A stretch of DNA of 6,590 bases from OMOG01 sp041485845 (GTDB lineage: Bacteria > Acidobacteriota > Terriglobia > Bryobacterales > Bryobacteraceae): the NCBI GenBank assembly GCA_041485845.1, contig JBGPKH010000520.1, positions 1 to 6,590 of the forward strand, in the 5' to 3' direction. The position numbers and the translations under genes were made by a program. This document shows positions 1-5,186 of the stretch, in pieces (position 1 is the stretch's first letter; every line of letters starts with the position of its first letter). The notes under the pieces were generated by a model, which searched no databases, was not told where the DNA came from, and saw only the letters and a program-made list of their open reading frames with translations.

Positions 1-890
1 CCACCACGCGCTGGAGCTCGGTCACGGAACGTACGGCGTTGACGATTTCCTGGATTTCCTGCGGCAGGCTGACGTTGTTGACGTAGAAGGTCTGCGCCAC
101 CATCTCGGCAAAGTCGCGCCGCTTGTTGGGGTTGTCGTTGGTGACGAAGATCGTGTTGGGCGAGAGCGGCTTCCAATAAGACTTGGTAATGACCGAAACG
201 TAGTCGAGGGCTTCCTCTACCGTGGTGTTTTCAAAGTCCACGTTCAGGCTGTTCCTCTGGGGAGTCTGGTATTCCGGATCCCAGAGCACGTTGATGCCGG
301 CGACCTTGCCGATAGTGTCGAACAGGACTTTGACCGGTTGGGCGTTGATCTTGAGGTTGATGGGAGCGGGGTTGAGCGGCTTCAACTCGGGAACCGCCTG
401 CATCCGATTCATCTTCTTGACGTTCTCCCGCTTCATTTCTTCGACCGGGGTGAGCGCCCTCCGCTCGGGAGGGGCCTCCTTGCCGGTTTCTTCGACCCGA
501 TTCCGCTCCCGCTGGATCATCTCCTGAGTGCGCAGGATCTCCTGCGCGGCCACCATGGAGGAGGGATTGATGGCGTAGGCTTTCTGGAAATCGAGGAGGG
601 CCTCGCCAAGCTGGCCCGCGGCGCGACTCTTCGTGCCCCGATCCACGTGCATCTGCGAGGCTTGGAAGCGGGCCTTCTCCGCCGCCATCTGGTAGATGAT
701 TTCGGACGGGTCTTCGGAGAGCGCCCTTCCGTACGCCTCCAGAGCTTCGTCCCATTCCTTCTTGTCCTCGTGAGCGCGGCCCTGGGCGAGGAAGCGGTCG
801 CCCTTGCGGTTTTTAGCCTGGAGTGGCGCCACCGGTCCGATCAGCGCGACGGCTAGAAAGACCGCCACTAAACGATTGAAAAAAGACATG
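1..890 (-). CDS. Secretin-type outer-membrane protein with N-terminal TPR repeats (GspD/PilQ-like), 3' end outside window
   Basis: The reading frame runs without a stop from ATG at 890 down to the left edge, giving 296 residues; the C-terminal part, including any secretin beta-barrel, is outside. Residues 1-25 look like a signal peptide: Asn-Arg after MSFF, a hydrophobic stretch, then a PLQA-K cleavage-like site. About 28-61 and 83-115 read as TPR-like helical repeats (EWDEALEAYGRAL; GEALLDFQKAYAINP). A charged linker follows. About 175-255 resembles the STN/secretin-N fold (INLKINAQPVKVLFDTIGK, then LNVDFENTTVEEALDYV and NTIFVTND), and the last visible residues (FYVNNVSLPQEIQEIVNAVR) look like the start of an N1-type domain. 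Known role of the family: the outer-membrane pore of type II secretion or type IV pilus systems. The TPR-plus-secretin layout is common in Acidobacteriota. Which system it serves cannot be told here. It is divergent from smpB. Confidence 0.85.
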
Positions 891-1004
891 TTCCTGTAAT
901 TTCCCGGCCTCTTGGAGGCGCCGTGTTAAGATGAAGTGCCGTGGAGCGGTCTCGGAGCATCTAAACTCATTGACGCGGTTGGGCTTCCGGGCGTTGAGAT
1001 CAAA
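891..1004. promoter_or_regulatory. Divergent intergenic region between the secretin gene and smpB
   Basis: These 114 bases separate two outward-pointing genes, so both promoters should lie here or inside the neighbouring gene starts. A short hairpin-like arrangement (GCCTC-TTG-GAGGC) lies around 909-921. The secretin ATG has AGGA only about three bases upstream, and smpB has only a weak GAG about seven bases upstream. I see no convincing -35/-10 pair on either strand. Confidence 0.4.
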
Positions 1005-1472
1005 ATGGCCGACAAAAGCGGTCCCTTCAAGATCCTGAGCGACAACCGGCAGGCCGGGCATAACTACTTTTTGATGGACCGCTTCGAGGCCGGCATGGTG
1101 TTGACCGGGACGGAGGTGAAGGCGGCAAAGGATGCCCGAGTCCAGCTCAAGGACGCCTACGCGGCGGTGCTGGGTAGAGAGGCGTGGCTCATCAACGCCC
1201 ACATTGGCCAGTATTCCCACGGGAACCGCGAGAACCACCCGCCCATCCGCAACCGCAAGCTGCTGCTGCACCGCAAAGAGATCGACAGGCTGCTGGTACA
1301 GACCCGGGAAAAGGGGCTGGCGCTCATTCCGACCAAGATTTACCTCAAGAACGGCCGGATCAAGTGCGAGTTGGCACTGGCTAAGGGCAAGAAACTGCAC
1401 GACAAGCGCGAAGCCGAGCGGGCTCGCACGGCGGAAGCGGAGGCGCGGTCGGAGATGCGGCGCCGGGCGTAG
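1005..1472 (+). CDS. smpB: SsrA (tmRNA)-binding protein SmpB
   Basis: SmpB binds the tRNA-like part of tmRNA and brings it to stalled ribosomes for trans-translation, in the cytoplasm. The 155-residue product has the family's usual length and order of motifs: SDNRQAGHNYFLMDRFEAG (12-30), LTGTEVKAAKDA (33-44), the INAHIGQYSHGN segment (63-73), HPPIRNRKLLLHRKEID (78-94), a KGLALIPTKIYLKNGRIK block (103-120) and the basic tail opening with KGKKLHDKRE (128-136), which in the family enters the decoding centre. The tail stays rich in Arg and Glu to the end. I chose ATG at 1005 because homology starts there (MADKSGPFKI). The frame is open upstream to 936, but those 23 extra residues are unlike SmpB. 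The Shine-Dalgarno is weak. The stop TAG is followed almost at once by a gene fragment rather than by ssrA. Confidence 0.96.
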   Translation: MADKSGPFKILSDNRQAGHNYFLMDRFEAGMVLTGTEVKAAKDARVQLKDAYAAVLGREAWLINAHIGQYSHGNRENHPPIRNRKLLLHRKEIDRLLVQTREKGLALIPTKIYLKNGRIKCELALAKGKKLHDKREAERARTAEAEARSEMRRRA

Positions 1473-1501
1473 GTTAGTTTAGCCCGGCATGGCGTTCTCT
1501 C

Positions 1502-2143
1502 GTGGAGGAGACGGCGAAGCGGGAAACGTTCGATGCGTGGGCCAAGACGATCGACGTCGTGAACCAGGCCAATGTGGAGTTGGACGCGGTCGATTCCGAC
1601 GGGCTGGGAGGGCCTCCCCGGCGCTGGGGTCCGGGTGGCCTGGGGAGCCTGCAGGAGCTTGCCGAGCGCACCGGTGGGAAGGCTTACTACAATCGCAACG
1701 ATCTGGAGGCGGCCATGGCCGAGGCCATCGAGGACAAGCACACCAGCTACACACTTGGCTTCTACCTTGCCGGCGACGAGCGTGACGGGAGGTTTCATCG
1801 CCTGTCGGTTCACGCCAACCGCCCCCACCTCGACCTGCACTACCGGCAGGGGTATATCGCGGGTGCCGATCGCAGGATGGAGCAGGCACAAAAGAAGGCG
1901 GAACCGGGATCCGCCTTGCTGAGCCCGCTGGATTCCACCGCGGTCGGGATCACGATGAGCATCGATGCCACTCCCGGCAAGCCTCGCGGCACACTGCGCA
2001 TCCGGACCATTCTCGACCCGGCTACGATCTCGCTCCAGCAAAAGGCCGATCATCGGGAAGGCAAGTTCGATGAGATGTTTGTCGAGATGAACGCTCCTCG
2101 CCGACCCTCGCCAACATTGCCGCTCAGATGGTCGCCGCCGTGA
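1502..2143 (+). pseudogene. Truncated and frameshifted VWFA-related Acidobacterial-domain protein (C-terminal part only)
   Basis: The frame is open from 1478 and first offers a start codon (GTG) at 1502. From about 1562 it reads like the second half of the VWFA-related Acidobacterial domain family (TIGR03436-type): NQANVELDAVDSDGLG, then LAERTGGKAYYNRNDLEAA, TSYTLGFYLAGDERDGRFHR, HLDLHYRQGYIAG, SPLDSTAVGITMSID and HREGKFDEMFVEMNA. Full-length members are secreted and carry the VWA metal-site (MIDAS) portion and a signal peptide before this; both are absent. The 5' end abuts the smpB stop with about 30 bases between, so a deletion probably removed the front of the gene. At the other end recognisable sequence stops near 2095, where the frame leaves homology and ends in a Pro/Arg-rich stub. 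No ribosome-binding site in a suitable place supports the GTG. I regard it as a remnant; the family's function is unknown. Confidence 0.72.
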
Positions 2144-2304
2144 TGCCCATGCAGAGATCCGAGTTGCCGCCCACGGCGGCGCAGCTCCAGGCCTGCACCC
2201 GGCAGCAAGCCGCCTACACCGCCCTGATGGCCAAGTGGGCCGCCCTGAAAGCTAAGGTGAACGGTCCGGCTGTCCCCGCGGGGCGAGGCGGCGGTAAGCA
2301 GTAG
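2104..2304 (+). pseudogene. C-terminal tail remnant in another frame, resembling BNR/sortilin-like exo-alpha-sialidase-type proteins
   Basis: In the frame starting ACC at 2104 a clean coding-like stretch runs to TAG at 2302-2304: TLANIAAQMVAAVMPM, then LPPTAAQLQACTRQQAAYT, then LMAKWAALKAKVNG and a Gly-rich end. The pattern 'PTAAQ...helix...LMAKWAALK' resembles the last helical hairpin of large BNR/VPS10-like proteins abundant in Acidobacteriota. I recall that ending from the family and have not aligned it. The frame has a stop at 2071-2073, so only this tail survives, and it overlaps the end of the VWFA fragment. The alternative is that it is the true end of the VWFA-type gene displaced by a single-base shift: TLANI would sit about three residues after FVEMNA, where that family often has a similar TLA motif. 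The part after TLANI does not look like VWFA to me. Confidence 0.4.
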
Positions 2305-2819
2305 CGTCGGCCGGGGGGTACCGCCTGGGCAGAGTCGTCGATCGCGTTTCTGGGTCTGCATTTCCGTGCGGCTTCACGGGAGTGATGTCTTCAGCACGCC
2401 GTTTGGGGAGAACTGCTACTCCCTTTTCCCCCAACGGGAGCGGGACGGACGTGTGCAGGAACGACAGCGAGATTTCTCAGTTCTGCCCATCTCAGTTCAG
2501 ACTCGCCGCTGGTGGCGCTGGCGCCAAACGGGCCAGGGGCACTATTCGCGCGGGCCTTGATCTTCTTATACTGCTCACTACGATGAGGATGAATGGAATC
2601 CTCACTGCCGGAAAAAAGGTTGATCCAGATCCGAAGCGCCATAATCTGTCCGCCAGACCAGCTAACAAGACCTGATTACCCTCTGGCGCTGCTCAAAATG
2701 AATAGCTAGAGGCGAATGGTCCTGGTAAGCGCCCGTCACGCCAGCGGAGCGCTCCATGATGGCCGCCAAGCCAGCCCGGCGTAATCGCTGGTATTATCAA
2801 AATCAAAGGCCATTTCTGT
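2305..2819. other. Gene-poor spacer (about 515 bases) before hicBA
   Basis: I find no recognisable protein on either strand. The open frames here (for example 2366-2560 plus and 2391-2642 minus) give low-complexity, Arg/Gly/Pro-rich products with no family resemblance and no Shine-Dalgarno. The right end holds the palindrome GGAGCGCTCC (2746-2755) and the hicBA promoter region. The rest is probably decayed accessory DNA. Confidence 0.5.
2771..2797 (+). promoter_or_regulatory. Candidate hicBA promoter and operator: inverted repeat CCAGC-N11-GCTGG abutting a TATTAT -10
   Basis: TATTAT at 2792-2797 is a good -10 match, with hicB's ATG 22 bases downstream, so a transcript would have a leader of about 16 bases. 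No TTGACA-like -35 lies at the right distance. The inverted repeat CCAGC (2771-2775) / GCTGG (2787-2791) ends exactly where the -10 begins. A separate perfect 10-base palindrome, GGAGCGCTCC, lies at 2746-2755. The -10 is reasonable; the operator role is inference. Confidence 0.35.
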
Positions 2820-3044
2820 ATGCGCTATACGGTCATCCTTGAGCAGGAAGCAGACGGCGGATACGTCGCCACCGTGCCGGCACTGCCCGGGTGTGTATCC
2901 CAAGGCGACATTCGTGATGAGGTCATGAGGAACATCCGCGTAGCGGCAGATCTGTACATCGAAGACTGTATCGCCGCTGGTGACCCGGTCCCGACTGAAG
3001 CGGGAAGAGAATACTTCGAGCTCAAGACTGGCACCCACCAGTGA
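2820..3044 (+). CDS. hicB: HicB family antitoxin (type II toxin-antitoxin)
   Basis: The 74-residue product has the HicB partial RNase H-like fold: MRYTVILEQEADGGYVATVP (1-20), the hallmark LPGCVSQGD (22-30), then a helix EVMRNIRVAADLYIEDCI and a short basic/acidic end. In the family HicB binds and blocks the HicA mRNA interferase, in the cytoplasm. Only the core domain is present. The C-terminal ribbon-helix-helix or HTH that longer HicB proteins use for autoregulation is absent, which is common in the short, antitoxin-first subgroup. The ATG at 2820 is chosen because homology begins there; upstream AAAGG gives a weak ribosome-binding site. The stop TGA at 3042-3044 overlaps a GTG at 3041 (GTGA), the usual coupling to a following hicA. 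Confidence 0.9.
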   Translation: MRYTVILEQEADGGYVATVPALPGCVSQGDIRDEVMRNIRVAADLYIEDCIAAGDPVPTEAGREYFELKTGTHQ

Positions 3045-3261
3045 AGCTCCGACGGACCTTTCCGGCCAGGAGCTAGTGAAGGTGCTTTTGCGGGTCGGAT
3101 TTGTCGTCAACCGCCAACGAGGGAGCCACATCATCCTAAGGCGCGGCAACCCGTACGCACGCGTCGTCGTGCCGGATCACAAGCGAGTACGTTCTGGAAC
3201 TCTGCGGCAGATTCTGAACCAAGCAGGGGTTACCGTGGAGCAACTGTTGGAACTACGCTGA
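2980..3261 (+). CDS. hicA: HicA family toxin (mRNA interferase), probably frameshifted at its N terminus
   Basis: HicA is a small double-stranded-RNA-binding-fold ribonuclease that cleaves mRNA and is neutralised by HicB. HicA sequence runs from about 3055 to the stop at 3259-3261: DLSGQELVKVLLRVGFVV, then NRQRGSHIILRR with the conserved catalytic-type Gly-Ser-His, then VVVPDHKRVRSGTLRQI and LNQAGVTVEQLLEL, all in the family order. The interval given is the uninterrupted frame, opening at GTG 2980, but its first 25 or so codons lie inside hicB in another frame and are not HicA-like. The expected start is GTG 3041, overlapping the hicB stop; it encodes VKLRR and then runs into TAG after 11 codons. 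One extra base near 3053-3057 would join VKLRR to DLSG, the usual HicA opening. In-frame GTG codons at 3076 and 3082 (AGGAG at 3068-3072) would give a protein lacking the first strand and helix. I judge the toxin to be frameshifted, or the sequence to carry an error. Confidence 0.8.
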   Translation: MTRSRLKREENTSSSRLAPTSEAPTDLSGQELVKVLLRVGFVVNRQRGSHIILRRGNPYARVVVPDHKRVRSGTLRQILNQAGVTVEQLLELR

Positions 3262-3269
3262 ACCGCGAA

Positions 3270-3309
3270 GGGACCGCCGAGACAAAAACGGCGAAGGCAA
3301 AAAGGTCCC
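3270..3309. terminator. Nested inverted repeat just after hicA (possible RNA hairpin or weak terminator)
   Basis: GGGACC (3270-3275) pairs with GGTCCC (3304-3309), and inside them CGCCG (3275-3279) pairs with CGGCG (3289-3293). Together they make a bulged hairpin with A-rich loops, beginning eight bases after the hicA stop. No T-run follows, so intrinsic termination is doubtful; it may instead be a stabilising 3' structure. Confidence 0.3.
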
Positions 3310-3418
3310 GGTGGAACATTGCGGGCCGTCACTCAACTGAAACGCCCCTCACGGAAATGGGTCCCACGCAAGTCGGCCAGCGTCCCCCAACCCTCCGTCA
3401 ATCGCGGGTATCGGCCCG

Positions 3419-3454
3419 ACGTTCGGGCAGCAGTTCTGGCGAACGTTCTATAAT
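3419..3454 (+). promoter_or_regulatory. Candidate promoter/operator of the DUF4258-YgiT module: inverted repeat ACGTTCG-N14-CGAACGT and TATAAT
   Basis: A perfect consensus -10, TATAAT, lies at 3449-3454. Directly before it is the palindrome GAACGTTC (3441-3448). Its CGAACGT (3440-3446) is also the right arm of a larger perfect 7-base inverted repeat with ACGTTCG at 3419-3425. No -35 consensus is visible at 16-18 bases, as expected if an activator helps or if the -10 is enough. A protein bound to the repeat would block polymerase; that part is inference. Confidence 0.45.
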
Positions 3455-3459
3455 CGAAT

Positions 3460-3798
3460 TTGCCAAGGGCCCAATTACCCGATGCGCCACTGGCGTTCAT
3501 CAAGGAGTGCCTTTCCAGCGGACGCGTCCGCCGGACGTATCACGTGACTATGCGGCTTCAGCAACGAGCGCTAACGGCCGAGATGGTTCGCAGCGGGATT
3601 GCAACGCTGGAAATCATCGAAATGTACCCGCAGGACAAGTATTTGCCGAGTTTTCTCGTGAGGGGCGAGTCCGCTGGAGCCGTTTTCCATGCCCAGATTG
3701 CAACGGATGTAGAGGGCGAGAATATCCGGATTGTTACCGTGTACGCTCCCGACCGCGATGACTGGGATGAGGGGTTGCGTGTGAGGAGGAGCAGATGA
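3460..3798 (+). CDS. DUF4258 domain protein, probable toxin partner of a YgiT-type zinc-ribbon protein
   Basis: The 112-residue product has the DUF4258 pattern: PLAFIKECL (10-18), TYHVTMRLQQR with His28, Arg32 and Arg36, a helix ALTAEMVRSGI, the strand EIIEMYPQDKYLPSFLV (51-67), FHAQIATDVEGENIRIVTVY (76-95) and a final APDRDDWD. DUF4258 is thought to share the small BECR/RelE-like fold of MqsR-type toxins, but this is not experimentally settled to my knowledge. Together with the next gene it makes an MqsRA-like pair. The start is TTG at 3460: the frame has a TAA at 3451-3453 and no other standard start codon lies before the homology. There is no Shine-Dalgarno. A consensus -10 ends only six bases upstream, so the mRNA may be leaderless. 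The stop overlaps the next gene by ATGA (3795-3798). Toxicity is inference from context. Confidence 0.85.
   Translation: MPRAQLPDAPLAFIKECLSSGRVRRTYHVTMRLQQRALTAEMVRSGIATLEIIEMYPQDKYLPSFLVRGESAGAVFHAQIATDVEGENIRIVTVYAPDRDDWDEGLRVRRSR
3784..3790 (+). promoter_or_regulatory. Strong Shine-Dalgarno for the YgiT-type gene
   Basis: AGGAGGA at 3784-3790, within the last codons of the DUF4258 gene, sits at a near-ideal distance from ATG 3795. It supports that start and favours efficient production of the second protein of the pair. Confidence 0.6.
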
Positions 3799-4016
3799 GA
3801 TGCCGAATTTGCGGGGGGCTGCTGGAGCCTCGAGTCACGGATCTGCCGTTCAAAATCAGCGATTCCGCGATCGTGATTCTCAGGTCGCTGCCGGTGCTTC
3901 AGTGCCGGCAGTGCGGTGATACGGAATTGGAGCAGGTAACCATGTCGCGGGTCGATGAACTTCTCGCCAGCGTAAACGGTTCCGCCGAATTGGAAGTCAT
4001 CCGGTACGCTGCCTGA
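3795..4016 (+). CDS. YgiT-type zinc-finger protein, MqsA-like N-terminal domain without HTH (probable antitoxin)
   Basis: The 73-residue product is a YgiT/MqsA N-terminal zinc-ribbon. It has Cys3-x2-Cys6 (MRCRICGG) and Cys37-x2-Cys40 (LQCRQCGD), separated by a strand-rich segment that in the family cradles the toxin. In MqsA this half binds Zn and MqsR, while a C-terminal HTH-Xre domain binds operator palindromes. That second half is absent: the protein ends at TGA 4014-4016 after a short helix with SRVDELL and a VIRYAA end. It is translationally coupled to the DUF4258 gene by a 4-base ATGA overlap and has a strong Shine-Dalgarno. I infer that it neutralises the DUF4258 protein and that any repression of the promoter needs oligomer contacts or another regulator. 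The identification as YgiT-type is firm; the antitoxin role is inferred from the pairing. Confidence 0.88.
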   Translation: MRCRICGGLLEPRVTDLPFKISDSAIVILRSLPVLQCRQCGDTELEQVTMSRVDELLASVNGSAELEVIRYAA

Positions 4017-4154
4017 CGCCGCTGTCCTATCCATTGCCTGGCCGTTCAGGCCCGCCAGCGGTATCCGAAGCTGAAGCGGCCGGGACGGTCAGTTTCCGCG
4101 CCGAAACCGCGGAGTGCGATTCCCCCAAGCCCGCCAACTGGCGCTAGAAACGCC

Positions 4155-4262
4155 ATGTCCACGGCCTTCTCCCGCACGCTCCGTTCGCTGCACGCCGACG
4201 GCTTCGGCCGCCCGGCAGCGTGGCTAGCGCTAGCCGAAATCGAAGGCATCCTGGGGGCGTAG
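4155..4262 (+). pseudogene. 35-codon fragment reminiscent of the N terminus of HlyD-type membrane-fusion proteins (weak)
   Basis: ATG 4155 opens 35 codons reading MSTAFSRTLRSLHADGF and then RPAAWLALAEIEGILGA before TAG. 'FSRTLRSL.ADGF' followed by a hydrophobic stretch resembles the cytoplasmic leader and membrane anchor of some periplasmic adaptor proteins, but the hydrophobic part is interrupted by Glu-Ile-Glu and the gene then stops. No Shine-Dalgarno precedes it. It could be a remnant of a lost transporter gene or chance. Confidence 0.2.
4222..4235. repeat. Perfect 14-base palindrome GGCTAGCGCTAGCC
   Basis: The sequence equals its own reverse complement over 14 bases. It lies in gene-poor DNA, 47 bases before the AT-rich palindrome. 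It contains the rare tetramer CTAG twice, which makes chance less likely in this composition. A protein-binding site or recombination scar is possible; nothing identifies the binding protein. Confidence 0.5.
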
Positions 4263-4281
4263 GTGGACAGGGAGGATATTT

Positions 4282-4313
4282 CCCCCTGCCATTTAAATTT
4301 AAACAAAGGGGGG
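4282..4313. repeat. AT-rich palindrome TTTAAATTTAAA between a C-run and a G-run
   Basis: A perfect 12-base palindrome TTTAAATTTAAA (4292-4303) is flanked by CCCCCT (4282-4287) and AGGGGG (4307-4312, with a sixth G at 4313), so the whole 32 bases can fold as an interrupted hairpin. The composition is unlike the surrounding GC-rich DNA. There is no T-run after the G-run, so I do not call it a terminator. Confidence 0.5.
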
Positions 4314-4786
4314 CTCGATTCCACCCTCTCCGCGCCCGTCTTCAATACGCCGTGGGGTATACCAAGGCTGCCTCGGTGGCCGTAGACGCGATTGTGAAGA
4401 TCGAGGACATACACCGCGCGCTCGCCGGCGGCCGCGCACCGACACGACCTCCGGAATACCCGCACGGAGGACTCTCGGTTCCGGAATAAGCAGACAGCCC
4501 GTTTGGTGAATTAACGGTGAATGATATTGTCGGCTACCGAAGCAAGATGCGAGGGCACATACTCGAAGGGGCTCTCGCTCAACGCCCAGATGGCTATTCG
4601 CTTAAGCTTCCCTGAGCTGACGTTCAAGTTGGCGCAACCGAAATCTCACCTCAGCCACCGCTTGGACCAAACGAATCATTGAACGTGGCGACCGGAACCG
4701 CAAAGCGGGGTGTGGCGCTACAAACCGTGGCACCACGGACAGATCTCGCCAGGCGTCAGTATCCGTTTGAGCACACCTTGCCGTCT

Positions 4787-4815
4787 TTGACCTCTATACT
4801 CAATTTGCGTATATT
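4787..4815 (+). promoter_or_regulatory. higBA promoter: TTGACC-17-TATATT with an overlapping inverted repeat
   Basis: TTGACC (4787-4792), a 17-base spacer and TATATT (4810-4815) form the best sigma-70-type promoter in the window. The expected start of transcription is about 4821-4823, at or beside the GTG at 4822. TATAC (4795-4799) and GTATA (4809-4813) are a 5-base inverted repeat with a 9-base spacer that overlaps the -10. HigA-family antitoxins usually repress their own promoter through such repeats, so it is a plausible operator. Confidence 0.6.
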
Positions 4816-4836
4816 CAAGAAGTGCAGCGTACTCCG

Positions 4837-5172
4837 ATGACGGTCGTGGAAACCGAACGGTTTCTGAAGGACGCACGGCCCATGATGCCGGAATCGGAGC
4901 GTGTGGAACTGGTCGCATTCATAGCCGCGAATCCACAGGCAGGTCATGTGATTCCGGAGACAGGGGGCGTCAGAAAGCTGCGCTGGGGCCTTCCCGGCAG
5001 AGGCAAACGTGGCGGGGCGCGGGTGATCTACTACTACCGCAGCGAGCGCCTGCCGGTCTTTTTGCCGGCCGCTTACGCAAAGAATGAGAAGGGCAACTTG
5101 AGCAAAGCCGAGAGAAATGCGATGAGAAGAATAGGCCCAACATTGGTCATAGGATACCCACGGCAAGCATAG
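4837..5172 (+). CDS. higB: HigB-2/RelE-family toxin
   Basis: This is a RelE-fold mRNA interferase of the HigB-2 type, which in the family cuts mRNA on the ribosome. The 111 residues open with MTVVETERFLKDARPMMPE (1-19) and a helix ending FIAANPQAG (28-36). The diagnostic GGVRKLRWGLPGRGKRGG (43-60) follows, with its cluster of Arg and Lys, then ARVIYYYRSE (61-70) and the conserved LPAAYAKNEKGNLSKAE (75-91). The C-terminal tail, PTLVIGYPRQA, extends a little beyond typical members. I take ATG 4837 because homology starts there. The frame is open to GTG 4822, which adds five residues and coincides with the predicted transcription start, so a leaderless GTG start is a real alternative. Neither start has a Shine-Dalgarno. 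higA follows after 14 bases; toxin-first order is normal for this family. Confidence 0.92.
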   Translation: MTVVETERFLKDARPMMPESERVELVAFIAANPQAGHVIPETGGVRKLRWGLPGRGKRGGARVIYYYRSERLPVFLPAAYAKNEKGNLSKAERNAMRRIGPTLVIGYPRQA

Positions 5173-5175
5173 GAT

Positions 5176-5182
5176 AGGAGGG
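5176..5182 (+). promoter_or_regulatory. Strong Shine-Dalgarno for higA
   Basis: AGGAGGG at 5176-5182 lies four bases before ATG 5187, in the 14-base gap after the higB stop. It fixes the higA start and contrasts with the absence of any such site before higB. Confidence 0.65.
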
Positions 5183-5186
5183 AAGA

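Larger units (their letters stand above)
4017..4780. other. Gene-poor spacer (about 760 bases) between the YgiT and higBA modules
   Basis: I see no intact recognisable gene. The open frames 4220-4489 (plus), 4046-4465 (minus) and a small ATG frame 4521-4682 (53 codons, no Shine-Dalgarno) show no family resemblance. The stretch holds a possible HlyD-like leader fragment (4155-4262), a 14-base palindrome (4222-4235) and an AT-rich palindrome flanked by C and G runs (4282-4313). From about 4490 to 4780 I see nothing specific. Decayed accessory DNA is the likeliest reading. Confidence 0.45.

Noticed and set aside
231..856. Plus- and minus-strand open frames over the left end
   Set aside because: They are other-frame shadows of the secretin gene, whose true frame runs unbroken from 890 to the left edge.
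936..1004. Upstream extension of smpB to ATG 936
   Set aside because: The extra 23 residues do not resemble SmpB, and the usual family start matches ATG 1005.
1473..1501. tmRNA gene (ssrA) next to smpB
   Set aside because: Only about 30 bases separate smpB from the VWFA fragment; no tRNA-like ends or CCA are visible there or elsewhere.
1340..2053. Long minus-strand open frame (237 codons) opposite smpB's end and the VWFA fragment
   Set aside because: It is a GC-driven shadow: its product shows no family pattern and the plus strand carries recognisable sequence over the same bases.
3357..3761. Plus-strand open frame overlapping the DUF4258 gene
   Set aside because: Low-complexity product with no resemblance; the DUF4258 frame explains the region.
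4220..4489. 89-codon open frame in the middle spacer
   Set aside because: It runs through both palindromes, has no Shine-Dalgarno and resembles no family known to me.
2305..4780. Integron cassette array (attC sites between TA modules)
   Set aside because: I looked for the paired attC core motifs around the modules and found none. The long irregular gaps also do not fit cassettes.
2305..4836. CRISPR array or insertion-sequence ends
   Set aside because: No regularly spaced repeats, no transposase-like protein and no long terminal inverted repeats could be found by eye.
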